From: Flavobacterium sp. SUN052
GTDB lineage: Bacteria > Bacteroidota > Bacteroidia > Flavobacteriales > Flavobacteriaceae
NCBI RefSeq assembly: GCF_028867935.1
Contig: NZ_JAPQNS010000001.1
Location: 1,426,001-1,490,000, forward strand
Length of the DNA stretch: 64,000 bases
Reading direction: 5' to 3'
Numbering within the stretch: the first letter of the stretch is position 1; each line of letters begins with the position of its first letter. The notes under the pieces were generated by a model, which was not told the DNA's origin, searched no databases, and was given only the letters and a program-made list of their open reading frames with translations. Positions 35,267-44,194 of the stretch are shown piece by piece. The position numbers and the translations under genes were made by a program.

Positions 35267-36958
35267 CTAAGCCGTTTTTTCGGCTACCAGCCCTAACTCC
35301 TCAGCAATTTGCTGACGGAGCAGGTATTTCTGAATCTTACCCGTTACCGTCATCGGAAACGATGACACAAAGCGGACGTAGTGCGGAACCTTGAAGTGGG
35401 CAATCTGCCCCTGACAAAACGCCTTAAACTCGTCGGGGGTAGCCGATTGCCCTTCCTGGAGAATGATACAGGCACACAATTGCTCGCCATATCTGGCGTC
35501 GGGCACGCCGATGCACTGCACGTCGCGCACTTTCGGATGGCGATACAGGAATTCTTCCACCTCACGCGGAGAAATGTTTTCACCCCCGCGAATAACCAGA
35601 TCCTTCGACCGCCCCGTTATGTTGCAGTAACCCGCGTCATCAATGGTAGCCAGGTCGCCGGTATGCATCCAGCCGTCGATGAGTACCTCGTGAGTCTTTT
35701 CTTCATCGTTCCAGTAGCCCGCCATAACGGAGTAACCCTTCGTACAAAGCTCGCCAACGGTGCCGCAGGGTACAATCTCGCCCGTTTCGTTCACAATTTT
35801 TACCGCCAGATGCGGATGTACCCGCCCTACCGTACTCACACGACGTTCAAGAGGGTCGTCGGTAGAGCTCTGGAAACTAACGGGGGACGTTTCGGTCATG
35901 CCGTAGCAGATGGTCACCTCATGCATACCCATCTTATCCACCACCCGGCGCATCACCTCAATGGGACAAGGCGACCCGGCCATCACCCCTGTCCGCAACG
36001 AGCTAAGATCGAAGCACTTGTTTTGCAGCAATTCCAAACAGGCGATAAACATGGTTGGCACACCGTGTAGTCCCGTACATTGTTCGGCAGCAACAGCTTG
36101 CAGGGTAGCCTCGGGGTCGAACCCTTCGCTCGGATAAATCATGGCGGCTCCGTGGGTCACGCAAGCCAGATTACCGATCACCATGCCAAAACAATGGTAT
36201 AGCGGTACGGGAATACACAGGCGATCCTGTTCGGTCAGGCGCATGGCTTCACCCACAAAATAGCCGTTGTTCAAAATGTTCCGGTGCGAAAGCGAAGCTC
36301 CTTTGGGCAAGCCAGTAGTGCCCGACGTAAACTGAATGTTAACGGGATCGTCGGCCCGTAGGGTAGTCCCAATCTGTTGCACTTGATCCAGTTCGGAGGA
36401 AGTGGCTGGGGTTAGCAAGTCGCCCATGTTAAGCATGCCCGGCGTTTTTTCATCGCCAAGCCGGATCAGCAGCCTCAGTTCGGGCAAGCGCTCTGCCCCA
36501 AGGGAGCCCGGTTCCGATTCGGCCAGTTCAGGAGCCAGCGTATTCACCATACCGATGTAATCGCTGGTTTTAAAACCGGGGGCCAGAATCAGCGCTTTGC
36601 AACCCACTTTTACCAGAGCAAATTCCAACTCGATAAGTCGGTATGCAGGATTAATATTGACCAAGATTAACCCGGCTTTTGCGGTGGCAAACTGCGCCAG
36701 TACCCATTCGGCGGTGTTCGGCGACCAGATACCGATTCGGTCGCCGGGTTCCAATCCCAACCGAAGCAGCGAACTAGCTAGGTTATCAACCCGCTCTTTA
36801 AGATCCCGGTAGGTCCAGCGAATCTGTTGGTGGCAAACAATCAAAGCTTCCCGGTCAGCATACCGGTCAACCATCGAATCGAAATACGCACCGATGGTTT
36901 CGTCAATCAGGGGTACGTCGGTTGCTCCTTCGACATAGCTACGTTTTTGATCAGGCAT
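35267..36958 (-). CDS. AMP-binding acyl-CoA ligase
   Basis: The 563-residue protein is an acyl-adenylate-forming enzyme: [15 protein letters not shown] around residue 212 (P-loop), [26 protein letters not shown] and a C-terminal [20 protein letters not shown] followed by GKIQKYLLR with the catalytic Lys. The overall pattern matches medium-chain or fatty acyl-CoA synthetases of the ACSF2/FadD type, which activate a carboxylic acid to its CoA ester at the cost of ATP. No beta-oxidation gene adjoins it, so the acid is open. No signal peptide is present. Confidence 0.91.
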   Translation of the reverse strand: MPDQKRSYVEGATDVPLIDETIGAYFDSMVDRYADREALIVCHQQIRWTYRDLKERVDNLASSLLRLGLEPGDRIGIWSPNTAEWVLAQFATAKAGLILVNINPAYRLIELEFALVKVGCKALILAPGFKTSDYIGMVNTLAPELAESEPGSLGAERLPELRLLIRLGDEKTPGMLNMGDLLTPATSSELDQVQQIGTTLRADDPVNIQFTSGTTGLPKGASLSHRNILNNGYFVGEAMRLTEQDRLCIPVPLYHCFGMVIGNLACVTHGAAMIYPSEGFDPEATLQAVAAEQCTGLHGVPTMFIACLELLQNKCFDLSSLRTGVMAGSPCPIEVMRRVVDKMGMHEVTICYGMTETSPVSFQSSTDDPLERRVSTVGRVHPHLAVKIVNETGEIVPCGTVGELCTKGYSVMAGYWNDEEKTHEVLIDGWMHTGDLATIDDAGYCNITGRSKDLVIRGGENISPREVEEFLYRHPKVRDVQCIGVPDARYGEQLCACIILQEGQSATPDEFKAFCQGQIAHFKVPHYVRFVSSFPMTVTGKIQKYLLRQQIAEELGLVAEKTA

Positions 36959-37145
36959 TTCTGGGTGGGATTTTCGTTAATAATGGCCTGAATGAAAAGC
37001 GGTTTACCCGGATAAACTTACCCAAAAGGAAGGCCCAAATAAATTGTTTCGACCGACAAACAGAAATCATAGACTATGCATGAAAACAAATTTATTTATA
37101 GGGTTTCAGCATGTACCTTGGACCAGACCAAATCCTCAATTCATC

Positions 37146-39221
37146 ATGTTACGGCTCACATTTCCAACTATTCCTCTCCGCCAGGCCATTCGGTTGATGG
37201 GCGGACTGTTCTGTTTACTAATGCTGCTTGGTTCCTGTCGGGACGCTCTCGATCAGGCTCCCAACCGACAGGGAACGGCCCGTGTCGCAGCCAGTTCACC
37301 CATTGTGCTGGGTTATTTTCCATCGTGGAGCGAAACGCAGTTGCTCAATGGAAACAGTAAACTCACATCGATACCAGCCCACGTAACGCACCTGTTTTTC
37401 TCGTTTGCCAAACCAAACCTACGCTATACCAAAGGATCGTACGATCTGTCGCAGACGGGCATTGAAGTTCCGTACGACGGACAAACCCTGCGAACTGCCC
37501 TGTCAATTGTTAATCAGAAAGGCATCAAGGTGATTCTGTCGCTGGGTGGTGAAACCTACTGGGGAACCGCCGATGCCTATAATATCAACTATCAGCAGAT
37601 AAAAGATCTGGTTGATGATATGGGGTTTGCCGGTATCGACTGGGATTTTGAGCCGAACGGTTCATTCGATCAAATTGGAAACCCGACCAACGTGGCGCGA
37701 CTCATTCAGTTTATTAATTCGTCGCGGCAGTTGATGCCCCGTTCTGCCGGATACCTGATTGCCTGTGCCCCGGCAGGCTGTGGAGCACTTGGTGGTCTGA
37801 ACAACGACGACCCGGCGGCAAAGTATGCGTATGCCAAACGCAACCAGATTACCGGCGAACCCGATACGTATCTGTATGCCTTCACCGACGCTCAGCACAC
37901 CATCTCGATTTTTGGATTTACGTCCACGGGCCACATGATTCCCGTTTTCAAGGCAGCAGGCAGCAACCTCGACATTGTGGCTTTCCAGGGGTACAATGTT
38001 GGCGCTACCAAAGACCGGACGCTTATGTACAATGCCTACGCCTGGTATGCCAACCAATATGGATTTCGGGTGGCAGCCGGTACGCACGTGCCTAACGAGC
38101 CCTGGGGTCCCTATTACACCTATTCCGCTCAAAATACAGCCGCCCTTTCGGAGTATATTCGTAACGGCGGTGCCGAGAGTAGAGCCGGAAAAGGAGATGG
38201 TATCATGATATGGCAGATACTGGCCCCGTCGTCTTTTGCAGCCGATGCTAATTATACGGGCGTCACCTACCTCAATATAGCGTCGAAAGTGTTGAACGGG
38301 GCAACACCCGCAGCAGCCATTGCAGCCGCGTTCGACTACCAGACCAACAATCCCCCACCCGGTATTCCGTCGGCTCCGGTGGTAACGTCAACATCAGTTG
38401 TGGTCAACAATACCATCACCGGATCGTCGGTATCAGGCACGCTCATCGTACTGAAAAACGGGGTTCAACTCAGCACGCAAACGGTGTCGGGTTCAACCTG
38501 GAGTTATACGCCCACCAGCACCGGCAGCTATACGTTTAAAATTCAGACGAGCGGAGGAACGTCGGCCGCGTCGGCGGTGGTCACGGTGACAGCAGGCAGT
38601 TCGGGAGGCTGTAATTATGCGGCCTACGACGCCAGTAAATCGTATCCGACAGCGGGCATGCGGGTTTATTACAATCAGAAAATCTACGAGAACAAGTGGT
38701 GGGCAAATCCGGGAGAAGCACCCAACCCAGCCGATCCGTGGGGTGTCTGGAAATACATTCAGGATTGCACTGGCGGGCCGGTTAATCCCGAAACACCACC
38801 TGCTGCGCCTGTGCCAGCGTCTACGTCCGTAGCCGTTGGAGCAGCCATTACCGGCAGCGCTGCTTCAGCAGGCACATTACTTATACTGAACAATGGGGCT
38901 CAGATTGGCAGTGTGGTGCTGACTAATAATTCCTGGAGTTATACCCCCACCACAACGGGCAGTTACACCTTCAAGCTACAAACATCAGGTGGCACGTCGG
39001 TAGCGTCGACGCCAGTGACCGTATACACGCCAACGCCCAACAATCCAAGTGGGTGCGGGGCACCAGCTTACGATGCCACCAAAGCGTACCCCAAAACGGG
39101 CACTCAGGTGCTGTATAATGGAAAAGTATTTGAAAGCAAATGGTACATAAACCCCGGCCAGATTCCCGATCAGACCGATACCTGGGGACCGTGGAAATTT
39201 ATTCAGAACTGTACGAACTGA
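37146..39221 (+). CDS. GH18 chitinase lipoprotein with two Ig-like/CBM5-12 pairs
   Basis: Counted from the ATG at 37146 the product has 691 residues. It starts with a lipoprotein signal (LLMLLGSC, lipidated Cys31), then a GH18 barrel (about 50-400), an Ig-like repeat, a CBM5/12 module, a second Ig-like repeat and a second CBM5/12 module. Each CBM has YDASKSYPxxGxxVxYN-type and WW/WY...DPWG/DTWG.W motifs. The catalytic stretch reads A-G-I-D-W-D-F-E (162-169): the acid Glu169 and two Asp are present, but the usual first Asp of DGxDxDxE is Ala. It should hydrolyse chitin or a related GlcNAc polymer at the cell surface. An in-frame start at 37044 gives no signal peptide. Confidence 0.9.
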   Translation: MLRLTFPTIPLRQAIRLMGGLFCLLMLLGSCRDALDQAPNRQGTARVAASSPIVLGYFPSWSETQLLNGNSKLTSIPAHVTHLFFSFAKPNLRYTKGSYDLSQTGIEVPYDGQTLRTALSIVNQKGIKVILSLGGETYWGTADAYNINYQQIKDLVDDMGFAGIDWDFEPNGSFDQIGNPTNVARLIQFINSSRQLMPRSAGYLIACAPAGCGALGGLNNDDPAAKYAYAKRNQITGEPDTYLYAFTDAQHTISIFGFTSTGHMIPVFKAAGSNLDIVAFQGYNVGATKDRTLMYNAYAWYANQYGFRVAAGTHVPNEPWGPYYTYSAQNTAALSEYIRNGGAESRAGKGDGIMIWQILAPSSFAADANYTGVTYLNIASKVLNGATPAAAIAAAFDYQTNNPPPGIPSAPVVTSTSVVVNNTITGSSVSGTLIVLKNGVQLSTQTVSGSTWSYTPTSTGSYTFKIQTSGGTSAASAVVTVTAGSSGGCNYAAYDASKSYPTAGMRVYYNQKIYENKWWANPGEAPNPADPWGVWKYIQDCTGGPVNPETPPAAPVPASTSVAVGAAITGSAASAGTLLILNNGAQIGSVVLTNNSWSYTPTTTGSYTFKLQTSGGTSVASTPVTVYTPTPNNPSGCGAPAYDATKAYPKTGTQVLYNGKVFESKWYINPGQIPDQTDTWGPWKFIQNCTN

Positions 39222-39246
39222 TTTGGTCTAACCAATTAGCACCTAA

Positions 39247-39300
39247 AACCCTCAAAACCCACAAACTGTCATTGATTACAGTTTGTGGGTTTTGAGGGTT
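39247..39300. terminator. 23-bp perfect hairpin after the chitinase gene
   Basis: Arms 39247-39269 and 39278-39300 (AACCCTCAAAACCCACAAACTGT and its complement, split only in this description) pair perfectly over 23 bases around an 8-base loop. It lies between the chitinase and the convergent 117-residue gene. There is no T-run on either side, so it may be a dispersed palindrome acting as a bidirectional stop. Confidence 0.6.
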
Positions 39301-39347
39301 GATGCAGTAGCAATGGGCCACCATCAGGTAGGCCTTGGCCGGTATGC

Positions 39348-39701
39348 TTACTGAATAACAAAGCTCTCAATGGGATTTGTCTGTACAACAAATGATTTGG
39401 TGATAGTTTCCGTGTCTGTAACGAGCGTCAACCGGTAGGTGCCGCTACCCAGGCTTGAAAAATCGAATTGCTGACTCAATCCTTTTTGGAGAGCAACAGT
39501 ACTGCTGTAAATCGCCTGGCCGTTGGCATTCAGAATCGCCAGTTGGACTTTGGCTTGCAGAGGTTGAACGTAAAGTTTGATCTTTTGTCCGCTGGTCATC
39601 ACCAGACGGGTCTGAGGAGCATTGGCTTGAGGACTTGATGTAGTAGCGAACGATGCGGTAGTGGCTACCAGGCTCAGCATCAGAATAAGTACCTTTTTCA
39701 T
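39348..39701 (-). CDS. Small secreted protein resembling a lone T9SS-type C-terminal domain
   Basis: The 117-residue product has a signal peptide (MKKVLILMLSLVATTASFA). The rest is a single beta-sandwich-like stretch: VQLAILNANGQAIYSS, a GLSQQFDFSSLGSGTYRLTLVT segment and a KSFVVQ ending. That pattern is the hallmark of type IX secretion C-terminal sorting domains and of DUF3244-like proteins, which normally hang on the end of larger enzymes. Here it stands alone after the signal peptide. Its role is unknown; a stand-alone adhesin-like or periplasmic beta-domain is possible. Confidence 0.75.
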   Translation of the reverse strand: MKKVLILMLSLVATTASFATTSSPQANAPQTRLVMTSGQKIKLYVQPLQAKVQLAILNANGQAIYSSTVALQKGLSQQFDFSSLGSGTYRLTLVTDTETITKSFVVQTNPIESFVIQ

Positions 39702-39780
39702 GGCTTTCTTTTTTAGTTCGTATTTGTTTGTCTTGTTTGATGGAACAAAGTTGCCACGAACGTTACTGACCTGAAAATCA

Positions 39781-39823
39781 AAAGCGACGAGCGCCCAATA
39801 AAGATGGACGACCGTCGCTTTTT
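39781..39823. terminator. Bidirectional terminator-like hairpin
   Basis: AAAGCGACG at 39781-39789 pairs with CGTCGCTTT at 39813-39821 (9 bp, 23-base loop). TTTTT follows on the plus strand and TTTTGATTTT on the minus strand. It lies just downstream of the GH43 gene, which reads on the minus strand, so it probably ends that transcript. Confidence 0.6.
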
Positions 39824-39856
39824 AAGTGCTGAGTGCCTGACGCTAAACGAATTTCG

Positions 39857-41023
39857 TCACTTTCTGGTAGCTGCCATTACCCCGCCTGAAGGGATTTTTT
39901 GGGGCGCGGTGGTAGGACCCACTATTGTTATCTGGCCGTTTTTAACCTGCATTCGATCAATACAAACAACCCGTTCGGTGCCGGTTTTGTCGGTTCTGGC
40001 GTGGTAAACGCAGAACATCTCTTTACCGTCGGGCGAGTAGGCAATGCTGTTGTGACCCGTGCCCGTCACTGCCCCTCCCCGATCGGCGTTTTGCTGCAAT
40101 ATCGGATTGTTAGCTGCTTTTTTATACGGGCCTAAGGGCGACGTGGCCGTGGCGTAACCAATGGCATAATACTTACCGCCGAAATTATTGGCCGAATACA
40201 TCATGTAATAGGTATTGTCTTTTTTAAACGTCACCGAACCCTCCGTCCACCGACGGTTTACTTCACGGGCCGTTACCGACCGACTTTCCCATTCGGCCTG
40301 TTTATCGTTGAGTTTAACCGGTGGTCGCAGGAGCAAAACGGGTTCACCAATAACGCCGGAGAAATCGGGCTTGAGTTCGACTCCGTACACCCAACTTTCT
40401 TCAACCTCTTTGAACCAACCATTTTTCCGGGCTAAATCAGCTACTTCACTCTCAACCGGGTGTTTGTAGCAGCAGCGCGAATAATATAAGTAGGCTTTGC
40501 CGTTCGTATCGAAAAACACGTTGGCATCAATAATGGGATAACCCGGATCAAAAACGGGCTTGTCATTCAGGTCAACAAACGGGCCGGTTGGTTTATCGGC
40601 AACAGCTACCCCAATGCGGAAATTTTCCATTTCCCTGGTCGGGTTTTCTTTCCATTGCGCACTGTAAAACAGGTAAAACTTGCCCTTTACTTCATACACT
40701 TCGGGTGCCCAGTAAGCCCCGCCCCAACTGGCTTTGGGGTCGCTCCAGCCGTTTTTGTTGTCGTGAAAATAGACCTGCCCTTCGGCTTTCCAGTTCACCA
40801 TGTCTTTGGAGGAATAGGCCGAAAAACCTTTGTTGGCTCCTCCGCCAGTGCCGTACATGTAATACATCCCCTGGGTGTGCAAAATGTATGGATCACCAAA
40901 CTGGACGGGTAAGGGATTGGAAAACGTAGCTTTGGTGGTGGGCATGCTTTGTGTAGTTTGCGCTATTCCGTGGCGCATAAACAGCATAGTAAAAACGAGA
41001 AGCAGGGGCAGTGATTTTTTCAT
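39857..41023 (-). CDS. Glycoside hydrolase family 43 protein, exported
   Basis: The 388-residue product has a signal peptide (cleaved after GIAQ, residue 21) and a single five-bladed propeller of the GH43 family. The three catalytic acids are visible: Asp44 in FGDPYIL (base), Asp166 in PIIDANVF (pKa modulator) and Glu261 in RWTEGSV (acid). GH43 enzymes are mostly arabinofuranosidases and xylosidases acting on plant hemicellulose or pectin side chains; the subfamily is not clear. No accessory domain follows. Confidence 0.91.
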   Translation of the reverse strand: MKKSLPLLLVFTMLFMRHGIAQTTQSMPTTKATFSNPLPVQFGDPYILHTQGMYYMYGTGGGANKGFSAYSSKDMVNWKAEGQVYFHDNKNGWSDPKASWGGAYWAPEVYEVKGKFYLFYSAQWKENPTREMENFRIGVAVADKPTGPFVDLNDKPVFDPGYPIIDANVFFDTNGKAYLYYSRCCYKHPVESEVADLARKNGWFKEVEESWVYGVELKPDFSGVIGEPVLLLRPPVKLNDKQAEWESRSVTAREVNRRWTEGSVTFKKDNTYYMMYSANNFGGKYYAIGYATATSPLGPYKKAANNPILQQNADRGGAVTGTGHNSIAYSPDGKEMFCVYHARTDKTGTERVVCIDRMQVKNGQITIVGPTTAPQKIPSGGVMAATRK

Positions 41024-41099
41024 TCTATAGTAAGCAAAAACAAGTCATAAGCTAACGTAGCGTAATTCGCACGTCTTTACAAACCTAGATTCTGGTCGT

Positions 41100-42080
41100 A
41101 TGATAAAGAAAAAATTTACGTTGTTGACCACTAAACAGGTCCGAACCCATCTTTTGTTGCTGGTGGGCCTTTGGATTTGCGCGGTGGCATTGCCGGTAAA
41201 CGGACAAACACCAGCCGCTTCCCGGCGATTAATCCTGCGGGATGAAGGCTTGTCGCAGTTAAGTTATGTCGACATTGCTCAGCCCCAAAACAACTGGTAC
41301 GTACCCATTCCGGCGGGTCGCGATTTACAACTAGTTGGGAAGGGTCGTGTTTTAATTGGTACGGGCGATGGGTACGAAGAACGGTCGATTAAAACTGGCG
41401 ACAAGGTTCACGAACTGACCACGTTTACGGGTACGCTGGCCGCCCGGCGGTTACGCAACGGCAACACCCTGTTAACGGGTTTAAACTGGCAGGGCAAAAC
41501 GGGAATTGTACTCGTTGAAGTCGATCAAGCCGGTGCGGTCAAACGGCTCATCAATTATCCGGGCTTTACCTACGTCCGCCTGGTTCGGGAGACCACTTCG
41601 GGCACGTTTCTGGTCACCTCCGACAACACCGTGTTTGAAGGCAAACCCGACGGTACTATCCTGTGGCAGGTGAAACTGAACAGCCGGGTAAAACCACAAC
41701 ATGCCTGGCAGGCAGTACGGATTGCCAACGGTGAAACGCTGGTTAGCGGTGGTTTCTCGGCTAATCTGCAACGCATCGACAAAAGCGGTTCACTGGTCGA
41801 TAGCATCAGTGGGCCTACTGACGTAAATCCCAAATTTTACGCAGGTTTTCAGATCGTAAAAACCGGCAATATCGTCGTCACCAACTGGCAGGGTCATGGC
41901 AAGACAATGGGCGATAAGGGAACCCAGCTACTCGAATACACCCCCAAAGGCAAGTTGATCTGGTCATGGAAGCAGGACCCGTCGAAATTCTCGTCGATCC
42001 AGGGAGTCATTGTTCTGGATGGTCTGGATGTAAATCGTTTACACGTTGAAAATGAGAAGGGGCAATTAGCCCCTTTGTGA
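41100..42080 (+). CDS. Exported beta-propeller protein of unknown function
   Basis: The 326-residue product has a long N-terminal export signal (ending near VNGQ, residue 36). Repeating blades follow with G-x-L/V-L-x-G-x-x turns (for example VLIGTGDGYEE, TLLTGLNWQG, TLVSGGFS, IVVTNWQGHG), so it is a propeller of about six blades resembling PQQ-binding-like or arylsulfotransferase-like proteins. No active-site residue is evident. It is first of three genes on the plus strand, before an exported sugar isomerase and a Gfo/Idh/MocA oxidoreductase, and probably helps with the same sugar. Confidence 0.75.
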   Translation: MIKKKFTLLTTKQVRTHLLLLVGLWICAVALPVNGQTPAASRRLILRDEGLSQLSYVDIAQPQNNWYVPIPAGRDLQLVGKGRVLIGTGDGYEERSIKTGDKVHELTTFTGTLAARRLRNGNTLLTGLNWQGKTGIVLVEVDQAGAVKRLINYPGFTYVRLVRETTSGTFLVTSDNTVFEGKPDGTILWQVKLNSRVKPQHAWQAVRIANGETLVSGGFSANLQRIDKSGSLVDSISGPTDVNPKFYAGFQIVKTGNIVVTNWQGHGKTMGDKGTQLLEYTPKGKLIWSWKQDPSKFSSIQGVIVLDGLDVNRLHVENEKGQLAPL

Positions 42081-42155
42081 CGAACAGATGCATTTTGCAC
42101 AGTTCATATTAAGTGCTGAGTAGCGTGTGTATTCTAACACTAAGATTCCTAAATC

Positions 42156-43118
42156 ATGACTAACCAGATCAGTAAAAAAAGAAAATGGCCGTTTGTGGGG
42201 TACATAATGCTAACCACACTAGTTCTGGTGAGTTACCATTCAGCGTCAGCACAGGGAATCGAAAAAGACAATCATCCGGCGCATATCAAGCTTGCGTTGA
42301 ACGCCTACTCATTTAACGATATGTTGACGGGCAACCGGCAAAAAGATAATAAGCCGACCATGACGCTGTTTGACCTGCTGGACTGGTGCGCTACTCAGAA
42401 CATCGATGCCGTCGATTTAACGGGTTATTACTTCCCCGGCTATCCAGCAGTACCTTCCGATGAGTACATCTACGAACTGAAACGAAGAGCATTCAAGCTG
42501 GGTATCGACATCAGCGGAACGGGTATCCGAAACAATTTTGCATCTCCTGATCCGGCCGTTCGGGCGGCCGATGTAAAACGGGCCAAAGAATGGATCGTGG
42601 TAGCCTCCAAATTGGGGGCACCAGTCATGCGATTGTTTGCCGGTGAGATTCCAAAAGGGTACGAAAACAAATGGGATGAGGTAGCCGGGTGGATGATCGA
42701 GTGCTACAAAGAATGTGCGGAGTTTGGCGCGCAACATGGCGTGATCATCGGTATTCAAAACCACGGCGATATGCTACAAACGGCCGATCAGTGCATTAAA
42801 GTGGTCAAAGCAGTGAACTCGAAGTGGGCGGGTATTATTCTCGATACGGGTAATTTTAAGGTGGCTGACCCTTACGTGGATATTGAAGCGGTGATTCCGT
42901 ATACCGTAAACTGGCAAGTGAAAGAAAGTGTGTTCGGGATCGGCAGTGAGATCACAACGGATGTGCCCCGTCTGATGAAAATATTGAAGAAAAGTGGGTA
43001 TCGGGGCTATTTACCAATCGAAACGTTAGTTGTGAAGGGAAAACCTTACGACCCATATGTGTTAGTACCGGCACTCTTAAAAGAACTAAAAACGGCTCAG
43101 GATGCCGAATTCAAGTAG
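42156..43118 (+). CDS. Exported sugar phosphate isomerase/epimerase-like TIM-barrel protein
   Basis: The 320-residue product carries an export signal ending near SASAQ (residue 33) and then an AP-endonuclease-2-type barrel. Features are LALNAYSFND, VDLTGYYFPGYP, APVMRLFAGEIP, GVIIGIQNHGDM (ligand His), GIILDTGNF (ligand Asp) and PIETLV (ligand Glu). Family members isomerise or epimerise sugars and keto-sugars. Export is notable, since most relatives are cytoplasmic, and it is shared with other enzymes in the region. It lies 12 bases before a Gfo/Idh/MocA gene, a pairing typical of keto-sugar pathways. Confidence 0.89.
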   Translation: MTNQISKKRKWPFVGYIMLTTLVLVSYHSASAQGIEKDNHPAHIKLALNAYSFNDMLTGNRQKDNKPTMTLFDLLDWCATQNIDAVDLTGYYFPGYPAVPSDEYIYELKRRAFKLGIDISGTGIRNNFASPDPAVRAADVKRAKEWIVVASKLGAPVMRLFAGEIPKGYENKWDEVAGWMIECYKECAEFGAQHGVIIGIQNHGDMLQTADQCIKVVKAVNSKWAGIILDTGNFKVADPYVDIEAVIPYTVNWQVKESVFGIGSEITTDVPRLMKILKKSGYRGYLPIETLVVKGKPYDPYVLVPALLKELKTAQDAEFK

Positions 43119-43130
43119 CTAGTTGTCATT

Positions 43131-44171
43131 ATGTCGCACGAAAAAATCAGTGTCGGGTTGGTGGGGTTTGGATTGTCTGGGCGGTATTTCCACGCCCCGT
43201 TTTTGTCAGTTCATCCCGGTTTTCAACTAAAAAAAGTAGTAAGCAGTCGAGCCAGTGAGGTGGCCGCTTTCAACCCGGAACTCCAAACGGTTGGTTCTGC
43301 CGATGAGTTGTTTTCCGATGAGTCTATTCAACTGGTGTTCATCTGCTCGCCCAACGAGACCCATTATCCGTATGCCAAAGCTGCGTTGGAACACAACAAG
43401 AACGTGGTAGTAGAAAAGCCGTTTGCCATCACCGAACAGCAAACAGACGATCTGCTGAACCTTGCCAACCAACGCGGGTTGATGATAACGGCCTATCAGA
43501 ACCGGCGCTGGGATGCCGACTTTCTGACCGTAAAAAAACTGATACAGGAAAACCGACTGGGCAACGTAGTCGATTATGAAGCCCGGTATGATCGATACAT
43601 GCCCGCCTATCCCGCCAACCAATCCTGGAAAGAAATTGCCGGTGAAGGGCGCGGTATTTTGTTTAATCTGGGGCCACACCTAATCGATCAGGCCTTACAC
43701 CTGTTTGGTAAACCGCAGACAGTCTCAGCCGTAGTCCGAAACATTCGACCCAATAGCCAGGTCGTTGATTTCTTTACTCTTGAGCTGGGTTACAATGACA
43801 AACAGGTGACTCTGAAATCGAGTCTGATGGCGCATCAGAATCACCTCCGGTTTATGATTCACGGAACCACCGGCTCGTTTAGTAAAGGGGGTCTGGATGT
43901 TCAGGAAGAATGGCTGCGGAAAGATTTGCTTCCCAATATTCCGAACTGGGGTTATGAACCGAAAGAGAATGGGGGACTGCTCACCAGCGAAGGACGTTCG
44001 AAACAGATTAACAGCCTGCCTGGAAACTACGGAGCTTTTTACGCGGGGCTTTACGACTCCCTTGTCAACGGTGCCGAGGCAGTCATAAAACCCCACGAAA
44101 TTCAACAGATAACCCGAGTCATTGCACTATCCGAACAAAGCAGCCGCGAGGGAAAAAGGCTCACCTTCTGA
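43131..44171 (+). CDS. Gfo/Idh/MocA family oxidoreductase
   Basis: The 346-residue protein has an N-terminal Rossmann fold (GLVGFGLSGRYFHAPFL, about 9-25), the SPNETHYPYAKAAL region, the EKPFAIT motif with the conserved Lys of this family, and a C-terminal alpha/beta domain with the LGPHLIDQALHLFG segment. It uses NAD(P) to oxidise or reduce a sugar or inositol carbon. There is no signal peptide, so it acts in the cytoplasm although its operon partners are exported. It follows the isomerase gene with a 12-base spacer. Confidence 0.93.
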   Translation: MSHEKISVGLVGFGLSGRYFHAPFLSVHPGFQLKKVVSSRASEVAAFNPELQTVGSADELFSDESIQLVFICSPNETHYPYAKAALEHNKNVVVEKPFAITEQQTDDLLNLANQRGLMITAYQNRRWDADFLTVKKLIQENRLGNVVDYEARYDRYMPAYPANQSWKEIAGEGRGILFNLGPHLIDQALHLFGKPQTVSAVVRNIRPNSQVVDFFTLELGYNDKQVTLKSSLMAHQNHLRFMIHGTTGSFSKGGLDVQEEWLRKDLLPNIPNWGYEPKENGGLLTSEGRSKQINSLPGNYGAFYAGLYDSLVNGAEAVIKPHEIQQITRVIALSEQSSREGKRLTF

Positions 44172-44194
44172 ACAACCCAAAAATTTACTGATTT

